DNA from: Dioszegia crocea
Lineage: Eukaryota > Basidiomycota > Tremellomycetes > Tremellales > Bulleribasidiaceae
Assembly (NCBI GenBank): GCA_001600615.1
Contig: BCKK01000001.1
Span: 3,291,826 to 3,355,825, forward strand
DNA: 64,000 nt
Reading direction: 5' to 3'
The notes under the pieces are model-generated. The model was not told the origin of the DNA. It saw only the letters and a program-made list of their open reading frames with translations, and did no database searches. Below are positions 13,379-23,374 of the stretch, piece by piece; the stretch's first letter is position 1; every line of letters starts with the position of its first letter. A program made the position numbers and the translations under genes.

Positions 13379-13680
13379 TGTGAGGTGGAGTCTAGTCAGT
13401 ATCTCGATAAATCAACTTAGAAACCTAGAGTAGTACGGATAACGATACTTGTACATGTGTGCATACTAGCGCAATATCGCCCAATATATACTTATCGTTC
13501 TGATCGCTAGCGGTCCGTGTGAGAATGTTGAGTACTATGAGTCTATACAGTTTCGACGTGATTTCCTTGACTGCTTGAATGCTCTTGATGTCGCTTTACT
13601 GAAGTGTGATCTACACTTATCAGCTCCTGTTTCCGGAATTGTCCGTTTTTCTACAGCTGCAGGTGACACTCACGCTCCAA
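13379..13680. other. Convergent intergenic region
   Basis: This holds the 3' ends of ZNG1 and the FHA kinase. I see no additional gene; the AT-rich stretch around 13430-13500 fits polyadenylation signals. Confidence 0.5.
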
Positions 13681-16600
13681 TTACACCTTCTCAACTCGCT
13701 TAAGAACCACGCCCGGCGGACGTTTCGACCCGATGGATCCGACTTTCGGCAAGTGGCCTGCTGACACTGTAGCCGAAGAGTTTGGAGGCAGGAAGGAAGA
13801 TCTGCGCGGAACGGTATCTGATGAAAGAGATGAAGGGGTGTTTGAAAGCGTAAAGGCGAGATCGGAAGGTCGGAGTGAGGCCGCTATGAGGATCAGCATA
13901 GTTCTCCGATATCATGAACACAAGATGATAGGCTATAACTCACCGTCCGCCAGCGCAGCAAGCTTTGACGCCGGGAGAAACTTTGACGGTCCCGCAATGT
14001 TTGACTTTTTCGGCATGAGCGTGAGCGTTTTCCGTTGACCGGCTTTGGTAGGTGGGAAACTTTCTTCTTCCCCTCCTGCGCCCCTACCCAAACTCCCACT
14101 CCCACTCCCACTAGCTCCCTGACTCTCCGCACTTCCTCCTGATCCGCCCGCCCAATTCGCTCCACCACCCGCCATCACATCATTCAGCGTCATAGTCCCA
14201 ATGACAAACTCTCCTTCACCACTTTCCTGACGCACCTCCTCCCCTGGCCCATCTTCCTCTTCCTCGATATCGTCAAGGTCTGCAAATATTCCCGCGTTGG
14301 GTAGAAAGATTGACGAAGCGCGACGAGATAAGGTTGTGGTCTTCTTGCTCATGGCGTTCGCCTTTCTCGGCTCGGGTTTGTATTTCCTGGGTTTGGGCAC
14401 TTTGGCGATGGGCTGAGAGGGAGTGATGGGAGAGGTGTCGGGTTGAAGTTCGGGCGCGGACGGGCGCGCAGTGGTGGTCGTAGTCTTGCTTTTCGTCTTC
14501 TTGCTGGGTGGGTTAGGCGTCGAGGGCTGTTCGACAGCGTTCCGTTTGACCCCCTTGGTCTTCTTCGCGGGGACCATTGTCTCTGTACTCCGGTCGCCTT
14601 GATCGACCATCGTAGAAGAAGAAGGCGCAGCGTCATCATTCGAAGTAGTGCTTGACGAAAGCTCAGCGCCGGCTTTGTTGAGTTCGGCATACCGCCCTTC
14701 CTCGATCTCCCGCTTGGTGATCGGTGCGACTCCGCCATTCTCATTCCACACTGCCGCCCGTTCGAGTTTACCCTGGATGACGACGGTGTGGTATATTCCT
14801 TCGAGGGCGGCTTGGTGCGGCTCGAGCCAGGCGCTGGTTTTCGCTTGCTCAATCGTGAGTCGGTGGGTGGGGTGACGATTGAGGAGTCCGGCGACGAAGC
14901 TCCGGGCTGGAAAGAGTCAGCTGGAGCACGCGACCGAGCGGATCAACTAGGTGTGTGCTATGAAGCTTACCTTCGGTGCTTAAATCCACCCAGCGCTCTG
15001 CAGGTTCCCATTGTGTACTTCGAAGATTCTGCCTTATCAGCTGGGACCCTCGTGCGTGAAATACACAAGAGATTGGTAGAAGGACTTACAATGAACTTAG
15101 AACACCGACTTTCGACGCGCCTCCACTCCAACTCTTGCTCCGTCTGCGCGCCCTCACCTAGACTCCCGGTCGGGTTCCCGGACCTGAACTCTTCCCAGCT
15201 CCGAGCGGAAGACTGGCGGCGGGTAGTGGTGCGGCTTGATGGTCCGGGCTCAGTATCGAAGTTGTGAGGGTCGGATCGATCGTCATAGGGATGAGCACCA
15301 GTCATGATGAGATAAAGGATGACTAAGGATTAGCGAGTCCCATCTAAGTGAGAAAGAGTGACAAGACTCACTTCCCACAGCCCAGATATCCATCATGGTC
15401 TCCTCTGTAAACCATAGTTTCCCCACTTCCAACCTCCACGCCTTCCCATGAACACTCTCCGCCAAACCGCCATTGGATCGCTTCCTACTGAGGATAGCCT
15501 TAAGTCGTTCGGGGGGAACATAGAGCGATGTCCCGGTGAAGATCCGGTGATGTCGTTCGTGCATCTGCGTCTTGGTGGCTGGGACGCCGGAAAGGATTTG
15601 GCTGCTGGTTGTTGCGAGGCCGAAATCGGCGAGAAGGAGGTGAGGGTATGCACCGGATTTATGAAGGAGGATGTTTTCAGGTTTGACGTCTATGTAGTTG
15701 TCAGCTGACGTGAAGATTCATGTAAATCAGACAGCTCACCCCGATGCGCAATACCCTTCTCATGCAGAAACTCAATCGCCTTCAAGAGTTGAAACGCCGC
15801 AAACTTTCCTTCGTCCTCTGTCAAACTGCCATGTTTCTCAAGGTAAGAAAACAGGTCACCACCAGAAACAAGCGGTAAGAAGAGATGAATCATCCCAGCC
15901 TGTTCTTCCCTGAACATATCGTATATCCCACACACATTCGGCTGATCCAACCCTTTCAACACCTGAATCTCCATCTCGATCTGAGGATTGATACCTACCG
16001 TCTTGCAAGCGACTTGCAACCCGGCAATCTCGCGGTGGGTCGCCAGGTGGACACGCCCGAAACTGCCTGTGCCGAGGGTGAAGTTTTGGATGATCCAGGG
16101 ATGGAGGGTGCGTGTGAGGGAGGAGTCGGATGAAGGGAAGAGTGCGGGGACTTGACATATCACTTGGCCTGGGAAGTGTTGGATCGTCTGGGTGGCTTCG
16201 GAGTGGCGGGAGAAGTAGCGGCATACCAGCTCTGCGGGGATCAGCTTAGGTTTTGAGAGGAAGGAAGGGGCAGCTGACCAATTTCGCTATCTGGGAAACG
16301 CAAGACGTCTCCGGGCCGGATGATGACGCTACGTGACGAGCATGTCTTCCCGCCGACGTCGAGATCTTGTGAAGCTCTGTAGGGTATATCGTTGAGGATA
16401 AACCCATTGGTAGATAAGTCGTGGATACAGATGAGGGATTGTCGACAGCTTGTTCGGACCCTGGTGAGTCAGCAATCAGTCCTGATCAGGGAGACAGCTG
16501 TTACTGACGCATAGATCCTCATGTGAAAGTTTGAGATGGAGCTGTAGTCCAGTGTCAAGTCACTCAACATGTCAGCTCCTTCCTTCCTTCCTCGCCTGAC

Positions 16601-16863
16601 AGCGGAGACATACCATTCAGGCCGTCTTCCGATCCAAAAGTCTTCGCCGAGAGTGATGATGAGGGAGTCTGAATCTGAGCTTTGTCTCGAAGTGTGAGCT
16701 CTGCCGACATACGCTTGACACCGCCTATGATCCCCTTGAGCTGGCCAACTTCCTCCGCCGGGTCGACATATTGGAAGTTACGTTCTTGAGCTGGTGGGAT
16801 GTATGGGCCGAGGTAGGCATGACGCCGTTTCTTGAGTTGTTCTACGGTTCTGCCTACTGACAT
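13681..16863 (-). CDS. FHA-domain checkpoint-type Ser/Thr kinase (Rad53/Cds1/Mek1 family)
   Basis: This is a multi-exon protein kinase with an N-terminal FHA domain, the layout of the DNA-damage and meiotic kinases Chk2/Cds1/Rad53/Mek1. The start is the ATG at 16863 (SVGRTVEQLKK); in-frame sequence further upstream has no ATG. The FHA domain shows SNFHMRIYA and DLSTNGFILN. The kinase domain shows the glycine loop GTGSFGRVHLA, lysine in VACKTV, catalytic HRDVKPENI (the HRD is split by an intron near 15690), ADFGLA and GTSLYVPPE. There is an insert between the DFG and APE regions and another after MTGAHPYDD. After the kinase comes a tail of about 270 residues rich in Lys/Pro/Ser, with an acidic stretch and a conserved-looking end. 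No SQ/TQ cluster precedes the FHA domain. The tail ends at 13681. Confidence 0.85.
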
Positions 16864-17235
16864 TGTGTATAAGGATGAGAGCGAAGAGGAGGAAGAAGGA
16901 GAGGACGAAGAAGAAGAAGAAGAAGAGAGAGAGAGAGAGGGAAGGTTGGACAACCTCCACCAGGGAGAGGAGCGGAACTACTCTGAAACACTACTGTGGG
17001 CTCATTTAAGGTACGAATCAAAGCGGCGAGTCCCGCCCTCCGACTCAGAAAGTTGGCCCAGCGCGCAGCGCCTGTATACAAGTAATAGACAGGACACTTG
17101 GACGGTAGAGACAACAATCAGCAGTATCATTCCTGCCTGCTCAATCAGGCGAAATCAGATCAGAAGGAATCCTGGCGGTCCGCTCGAAAAATAACCATAC
17201 CTCTACTTTCACCCCAACTGAAGATCTCGACCAAA
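16864..17235. promoter_or_regulatory. Divergent promoter, FHA kinase / FRS2, with polypurine tract
   Basis: These 372 bases separate divergent start codons. From about 16871 to 16946 the plus strand is almost pure purine, including GAA repeats followed by an AG-dinucleotide run. On the kinase's sense strand this is a long CT-rich tract directly upstream of its ATG. CT-rich tracts of this kind mark many fungal core promoters and leaders. Confidence 0.5.
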
Positions 17236-19345
17236 ATGTCAACCCCATCCCCCGAATCTCTCCAAACGCTCGTCCTGTCCACCCTGGACCGCAGTAGCTC
17301 GATCGATGATTCCCGCGAACTCCAATCTGCCGAAGGGGCAAAATTGGGACCTGGAGAAGCTCAGGCAGTATTGAAGGGCGTATTGGACAGTCTGTTATCC
17401 CGCGAGGTATGTTCATTTCCTCCACCTTCGCGAACAGACACTGAGACAATAGATGATTGCCTATACGCAAATAACCACGACGTCTTTTGTACTCACTGAA
17501 GAGGGTCTCGATATCGCTGCGAATGGATCACACGAATATCGGGTTTGGGAGGCATTGCAGCCGAAGGGAGGGGTCCCACTGTCCATGCCTGACCTCAAGG
17601 TGAGCTGTGACCGCTTGCTGTCACCATATCTATGAAGCTGACCCCTGTGACAGAAAGCAGTAGGCGATGATGTGGCGAAGATTGGACAGATGAGGGCATT
17701 CAAGAATAAGTGGATTGCTAAAGACGGGGCAGGGTTTGTTCGAGCTGTAAGTACTTCTTTTGCCGTCCGAGCTACAGAGGCTGATGGGGTAGGTCGAGTC
17801 GGTGCCTGATGAGACTGCGACTCAACTGCGAGTGATCCGCGATACGGGTTCTCACCCTGATGGCGATGTTGTCTTGAAGGAAGTCCAAAAGCGAAAGCTC
17901 ATCCAGCCAAGGTAGGCCATATGGCTTCGCCCTCAGATTCTGTGCTGAACTATGCAGAAAACACATCCACTACTCCATCAAGAAGGGCACCAACTTCTCG
18001 ACCGAGGTCAAGCAACTCGAGACGGATCTGACGGAAGAGATGCTCACGTCGTAAGCCTCCCCTCTGCCCTCAATTGTCCAAGCTAATCATCTAGGGGTTC
18101 ATGGCAAAATGCCTCGTTCAAGCAGTACAATTTCGCAGCAGCGGGTCAACCGACCGACGGGGGTGCCCTCCATCCTCTGCTCAAAGTCAGAGAAGAGTTC
18201 CGCCAGATCTTCTTTGATCTCGGGTAAGACTTATAGCTACCTAACCTATCTCGTCGCTGACGCTGATGTTCCAGTTTCACCGAAATGCCCACGAACCGAT
18301 TTGTTGAATCGGCCTTCTGGAACTTTGACGCCATGTTCGTTCCTCAGCAACATCCCGCGCGTGAAATGCAAGATACCTTCTATGTAAAAGGTGGGTCTCG
18401 CCTCTCTTTTGCTGGTAATTGGCTGATGGATGTAGAGCCATCACGCTCCAATGCACCGTCTGAGGAGTACTACCAGCGCGTCCGAAAGGTGCACGAAGAA
18501 GGAGGTTATGGCTCAATAGGCTACCGCGCGCCCTTTTCTCGAGAAGAGAGCGAGAAATTGTTACTTCGGACACATACAACAGCAGTCTCGACTGAAATGT
18601 TGTATCGGTTAGCGAACCAGCCTGGGGGGTTTAAGCCTGCCAAATTCTTCTCTATCGACAGAGTTTTCAGGTGAGTTATCCAGTCATGGCAGGAAATGCT
18701 TGGGCTACAAGCTGAATTCCGCAGAAACGAATCGACGGACGCTACGCATTTGGCCGAGTTCCACCAGGTTGAAGGTGTTGTTGCGGACTACAACATCACT
18801 CTGGGACATTTGATCGGTGAGCACTATAGTCCATCGAGGAAGTCAAACCCCAGCTGATTACCCCAGCGTTCATGGAGGAGTTCTTCCACAAGACTGGAAA
18901 CACAAAGCTGAGGTTCAAGCCGGCTTATAACCCCTACACCGAGGTGAGTCTTACCCACACTCCTTGTCAGAGTAGAGTCAGCTGACGCCTTTAGCCCAGT
19001 ATGGAGATTTTCTCCTGGCATGAGGGTTTGGGTAAATGGATTGAAATCGCCAATGTAAGCTGACCAGCCGCTGCTCTGCATAATTTGAGCTCATCTGTCA
19101 GTCCGGCGTGTTCAGACCCGAGATGCTAGAACCAATGGGTCTACCAAAGGGCGTCAGGGTGTTAGGATGGGGTATGAGTTTGGAAAGACCTACGATGATC
19201 AAGTAAGTCTTTTGGGCGGCAGGTGTGAACACGGACTGATAATTGAAGGTACAAGATCTCGGATATCAGGACGTTGGTGGGGCACAAGACGGATATGGAT
19301 ATGGTCAGAAGGCGGCCGGCTGTCCGGTTGGAGAAGGGTGATTAG
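17236..19345 (+). CDS. FRS2: Phenylalanyl-tRNA synthetase alpha subunit, cytosolic
   Basis: This is the catalytic alpha subunit of the cytosolic alpha2-beta2 Phe-tRNA synthetase, a class II enzyme. The start is the ATG at 17236 (CCAAAATGTC context). The N-terminal winged-helix repeats ([28 protein letters not shown]) bind tRNA. The catalytic domain carries [25 protein letters not shown], the motif 2-like [27 protein letters not shown] and the motif 3 region ending [16 protein letters not shown]. The protein ends VRLEKGD at the TAG 19343-19345 after a last small exon that starts near 19249. About ten short introns interrupt it. The layout matches the eukaryotic cytosolic enzyme rather than the monomeric mitochondrial one. 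Confidence 0.95.
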
Positions 19346-19611
19346 TTGTGGAGTGTGTGGTGTAGATTCATGCATAGTTTGCGGATTGCTCGTAGACAGG
19401 AGTCGAATACGGACGACATTGCGCAGGATCTGCGAGATGGTTGTAACTGAAAGGAACTATGGTCTCATTTTCGCAGTGAAGAAAGAGACGATGCTACCTC
19501 AATGGATCTCTCAATACCTCCAGCACAAATCGCAATTCTTGTCCGAGAAAGGGTGCATGCAACCGACCCAAAGAAAACCCCGCCAACCATAATATATATG
19601 CCCGACAACGT

Positions 19612-20563
19612 TTACTTCTTCCTGGCAGCAATGGTCTTTCCTCGTCGACCGCTAGTAATCATCAGCAAATGTCCCAACAATTCAAGGGTGAAAACTCACG
19701 TAGTCTTTGTGTGCTGACCCCTGACCCTGACCTGCCAGTGGTGCCTCAACCCTCGGTGACTCCTAATCTTCTTGAGCCTCTCAAGGTCATCACGGAGCTT
19801 CTGGTCGATCTGGTTGGAAAGAACGTGGGCGTTCTTGCCGTCAATCATGTCCTTCTGCCTGTTCAAGAACCAAGTGGGGATCTTGAATTGGGCGGGGTTC
19901 TGCATGATGGTGACTATGCGTTCGAGCTCGTCTGAGTTGAGTTCTCCGGCGCTGAGGGTCAGCGAAAGTCCAGGCGAGGGTTGAGTTGGCAATTATCACG
20001 CCCCCTGTCTCCCAGGTACATCTCTTCGACAGACTCCCGATTCGCCCTCCAGTTCTCTCGAATAATCCCACACCTCATATATCCATGGCCCGCATGACAG
20101 CCCGAGCCCAGATCCCAACTTACCGCTTGTTAAGATCGATATCGGCCTTCTTGCAGACCAAGTTGGCGTAACGCCGACCAACACCCTTAATCTCAGTCAA
20201 GGCGAACATGATCTTTCCGCCACCCTTGACGTTGGTGTTGAGCAGACGCAGAATGTGCTGTTGGGTGGATAGGTACGGGGCGAATGAGGCGATAGGGTAA
20301 TAATCGATTGAGGCATAAAAGACAAGGAGAAAAGATCGTGATCAGCTATAATTCCCTTGCTTGCTGTTGGTCCGTCCGAACCCCCTCTAGAGATCGGGCA
20401 TGACCTCCTCCTGGTCTCTGTTCCTCCAAGACCTAGCCGACGATGATCTGCAGATGCATCGCCATATCCCCTTGCCCGATCCCAATACCCGCCTCGCCCG
20501 ATTGATTGATTTCACCAAACTCACCTGGAACTGCTGGTGGGCCTCTGGGGGAGCGAACGACAT
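19612..20563 (-). CDS. RPS18: 40S ribosomal protein uS13 (S18)
   Basis: This small-subunit head protein contacts the tRNA/5S bridge region. Four exons are 20563-20525, 20257-20124, 19951-19700 and 19651-19612. Phases agree and give 154 residues, close to the 146-152 usual for the family. Family-typical sequence includes [40 protein letters not shown] (the helix-hairpin-helix), [24 protein letters not shown] and [20 protein letters not shown], with the basic tail [12 protein letters not shown]. The first intron, about 267 bases, is much longer than its neighbours and follows codon 13, a common arrangement in ribosomal protein genes. I looked for snoRNA boxes in it and saw none that convinced me. 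Divergent from RPL42. Confidence 0.97.
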
Positions 20564-20891
20564 GATGGCAACAGTCGATCTGTGAGTGTGAGCTGAGCGT
20601 CACTGGATGCTGAAGGGTATAGCCAACCTGCTTTTAGGATGTAGAAGGATGTATTAGCAGCAAGTCAAGTGCGAGCCCATGCAAGTTTCGTCCACTGCCC
20701 ACTGCACAAGTAATTACTCAAAGAGGTAATTCTGGCCAAACGGGAGCAGAATGTCACAGCGGAGTTTCCCGGAGTTTGGTCAAAGTTGAATGTGGCGGAA
20801 AATCACGCCCTCTCTCCCCGCGCCTGCCAAATCGACGGCCACCTGCAACAATAGTCTCTTCATACATCAAGGAACACTACTCTGGTCAACG
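20564..20891. promoter_or_regulatory. Bidirectional ribosomal-protein promoter
   Basis: These 328 bases separate the start codons of RPS18 (minus) and RPL42 (plus). The arrangement would let one regulatory region drive one small-subunit and one large-subunit protein. I see no motif I can confidently assign to a known ribosomal-protein regulator. Confidence 0.5.
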
Positions 20892-21935
20892 ATGTAAGTA
20901 GGCATTCGTGATGGAGTGTAGGAGAATTCGCTGACCGGGCTTCTTTCGTTCCTTTCCGATGCTTTTATCGTTACAGGGTTAACATGTGAGTCTGATCCGA
21001 TCGAATTGTGAAGATCGAGTTGCTGATAGCTGCAGTCCCAAGTGCGTATCAGATATTTTCCTTGATCGAGCTTCGAGATGGACTGGATAGCAAGGACGAT
21101 GTGGGACTGGGATGGAGGACAGTCCGCTGGGTCGGAAGGATTGGCGGAGCTGCACAAGGAGTCGGAGGACATCATCGCTGGGCAAGACGGGCCGATACGA
21201 TTGGGTGGACGAGGGAATATGGGAAATATCCCTGGGGATGACAAGGTATACATGAATAAAAGCTGACGATGGCTTCCAGGACCCGACGAACCTGTAAGTA
21301 CCAGTCCCTCCTCAACTCTTACCCAAAACCTAAGCCCTGCCGGAATTATGCTAAAATTTCCAGTCTGCCCCTCGAGGCACTGTGGCAAGCACCAACCCCA
21401 CAAGGTGACCCAGTACAAGAAGGGAAAGGACTCTTTGGCTGCTCAGGGAAAGAGGCGATATGACCGTGAGTCCAGGCCGGCCCGCAGGCGATTTGCAGTT
21501 GCTGATGGTATTTAGGAAAACAATCAGGTTACGGTGGTCAGACCAAGCCTATCTTCCACAAGAAGGCTAAGACTGTGAGTGACTAGCGTGGCCGTGCGGA
21601 GGAGGTCAAGCGCTGATCACTTTTCTTCTACCTCCGTCCTGTCCCTCCTCATTGCCACTCCCTACACTACATATCCCTATACCCTCACCCCTCGCCACCC
21701 ATCCCGATACCTGACTATCCCACATACAGACCAAGAAGGTTGTCCTGCGTCTAGAGTGCACATCGTGCAAGGCAAAGCACCAGCTCGTCCTTAAGCGTTG
21801 CAAGCACTTCGAGCTTGGAGGTGACAAGAAGTGAGTTTTTGCTCCAATTCTTCTATTTTTTTGACAGGTCTATCGTTCCCCTTGGTCTGATGCTGATATG
21901 TACAAAGGGCAAAGAACGCCGCCATCAGTTTCTAG
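20892..21935 (+). CDS. RPL42: 60S ribosomal protein eL42 (L36a/L44)
   Basis: This zinc-ribbon protein lies at the large-subunit E site, where cycloheximide binds. Homology forces eight exons: 20892-20893, 20977-20985, 21036-21041, 21280-21293, 21364-21465, 21516-21574, 21730-21830 and 21908-21935. They sum to 321 bases, exactly 106 residues plus stop, the family length. The AT of the start codon is in exon 1 and its G in exon 2. The protein begins MVNIPKTRRTFC and carries four zinc cysteines (12, 17, 74, 77), [35 protein letters not shown] and [12 protein letters not shown]. Proline 56 in TKPIF is the residue whose change to glutamine gives cycloheximide resistance in other yeasts, so this allele looks sensitive. 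The last acceptor (TACAAAG) is not pyrimidine-AG but follows a good branch site. Confidence 0.95.
20977..20985 (+). other. Nine-base micro-exon of RPL42
   Basis: GGTTAACAT lies between TTACAG and GTGAGT. It completes the split start codon (AT|G) and encodes Val-Asn plus two bases of Ile. Confidence 0.85.
21036..21041 (+). other. Six-base micro-exon of RPL42
   Basis: TCCCAA lies between GCTGCAG and GTGCGT. It completes Ile4, encodes Pro5 and starts Lys6, as the conserved N-terminus requires. Confidence 0.82.
21280..21293 (+). other. Fourteen-base micro-exon of RPL42
   Basis: GACCCGACGAACCT lies between CTTCCAG and GTAAGT. It completes Lys6, encodes Thr-Arg-Arg-Thr and starts Phe11. Confidence 0.85.
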
Positions 21936-22075
21936 GCTGCTTGTAGGCGACTGGGACATGCATGTTTGGCCAGTAGACGAAAAAATGGATTCAGAAATCG
22001 AAAAATGGTCGATTTGCCACCAAGGGGTGTTGAGGAATGAGGAGGCTCGCCGTGTGTGGGTTTCTGTGACTCTGT

Positions 22076-22118
22076 GCAGCTTGACAACGTGCAGAAGGAG
22101 CCCGCGTTGTCAAGCTGC
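22076..22118. repeat. Perfect 14-bp inverted repeat (hairpin) downstream of RPL42
   Basis: GCAGCTTGACAACG at 22076-22089 is exactly complementary to CGTTGTCAAGCTGC at 22105-22118 across a 15-base spacer. It lies about 140 bases past the RPL42 stop and would form a stable stem in RNA. Confidence 0.85.
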
Positions 22119-22201
22119 GTCGTAAAGGTCGATCAACCAGGTTACTGACCTTATCTAACTCGAGGCACAGCAGAGAGAGGGGCGTTACCATGGGTTTCGC
22201 C

Positions 22202-22219
22202 TTGACGACCTGTCGTCAA
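22202..22219. repeat. 8-bp inverted repeat with 2-base spacer
   Basis: TTGACGAC, two bases, then GTCGTCAA. This is a near-palindrome 84 bases downstream of the larger hairpin. It could be a protein-binding dyad or chance. Confidence 0.6.
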
Positions 22220-22438
22220 CCTGGCTCCTCCTGGTCCTGCCTACATCTGAGCTTCATGTCGGTGCCTATTCTTCAGCGTGGTATATAGCCAGCGTCCTTC
22301 ATTACTCATAGACACCCACCCTTCGCTGAAACACTCCTACCACGGCTGGCCCGCATCATCTCCAACCCTCCGTATCATCACCCCTACGCCAGCTTCTCCC
22401 TTTGTCCCTTGCCCTTTCTTCAACCCCACGTCGCCAAC

Positions 22439-23162
22439 ATGCACACCTACACCCTCGCCCTCCTCTCCCTCGTCACGCTAGTCGCAGCCGGACCAATGCA
22501 TATCCGTCAATCCGCCGCATGCCCCGCATTCCCCGAACAGGCTTATGCGTATGTCTATCCCTTACCATTTCTCCCCCAATGATACCCTCCCCCAATGATA
22601 CCCTCTCTTACGATATAGCACCTTCCAGATCTCAGATGGAATCGGCGGTAACGCAGCTTCGGAAGCTCAATCGATTCTTGCACCGCTAGGGAACTGCGAT
22701 CTAGCCACTGTTGACGCGCAGAGTCTTGCAAATATAAAGGCTATGCGGGATGTACGTTTCCCTTACTAGCTTCTGACGGTATAGACGAAGGCTGATGGCC
22801 TAGTCGGCAGAAGCAGCAGAGACTGAGGTCTTCAACCCCGCTATAGCCGCTTCGTCAGGTACAGAAGCTGCAGCGCTGGACGTCGGCAAGTCCAAGAACA
22901 AGTGAGTGTTTCCTTTCAGCTCCTCCCGGTGTAATACTTGCTGATGGCGTCAAGAGTGCTAAAACATACACTGTTCATGGAGTTTTTGGTCATCCAGGCG
23001 GCGCAGGGTAAAGATAATACCGCGGCCATTGCTGTTCGTCAGGTCAGTCACAGGTCATCGTCAGGCTGCAGAGGAGTGACGTGCTGACAAAGCAAGAAAA
23101 AGCTCGATACGAATGTAGCGATAGATAAAGGGAACGCAGGGGAGGCGTCTCTGGCAGCTTGA
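22439..23162 (+). CDS. Small secreted protein
   Basis: Five exons (22439-22548, 22619-22751, 22804-22901, 22955-23042, 23097-23162) keep phase and give 164 residues. The N-terminus is a clear signal peptide (LALLSLVTLVAAG after MHTYT), so the product should enter the secretory pathway. The mature part is Ala-rich and helical: FQISDGIGGNAASEA, NIKAMRDSAEAAE, KVLKHTLFMEFLVIQAAQGK, KKLDTNVAIDKGNAGE. Only two cysteines are evident. This pattern resembles the small secreted proteins of about 160-180 residues that are numerous in basidiomycetes and have no known biochemical role. That resemblance is from memory of the family pattern, not a search. The fourth and fifth acceptors are AAG-type, so those junctions are less certain. 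Confidence 0.75.
22571..22602 (+). repeat. 16-base tandem duplication in an intron
   Basis: The unit CTCCCCCAATGATACC occurs twice in direct succession within the first intron of the secreted-protein gene. Confidence 0.8.
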
Positions 23163-23374
23163 TCAGGAGCCTGGTGTGGGTGGGTGGATGGATGTTCCAA
23201 TACTGGATGTTGGATGATGGATGTTGGAGATGAGATATTGGCAGAAAGATAGGCATCTGTTGCAATCTAAGAAGCATCTTTCATTCCAGATTTGATAAGA
23301 CCGCATGGATCCCAATAACATTTCCAAGACTACACTTCCTGACACCTGTCCCAGCCGTTCTCCCTACAACAAGC

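Larger units (their letters stand above)
21936..22438. other. RPL42 3' flank and upstream region of the secreted-protein gene
   Basis: This 503-base stretch has no convincing gene. It holds two inverted repeats (22076-22118 and 22202-22219) and a TATA-like gtatatag near 22281, about 155 bases upstream of the next start codon. Confidence 0.5.

Noticed and set aside
16864..16953. Ser-rich N-terminal extension of the FHA kinase
   Set aside because: The frame is open through the CT-rich tract but starts at TTG. The poly-Ser is the translation of a promoter repeat.
20258..20524. snoRNA in the first RPS18 intron
   Set aside because: The intron is long enough, but I found no paired C and D boxes or H/ACA fold.
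22095..22150. Extra ribosomal-protein exon (basic peptide ARVVKLRRK)
   Set aside because: eL42 is already complete at 106 residues with its stop at 21933-21935, and the peptide lies on a hairpin arm with no splice partner.
22076..22300. H/ACA snoRNA
   Set aside because: The hairpin is a perfect stem without the pseudouridylation pocket, and no hinge box or ACA at the right distance is visible.
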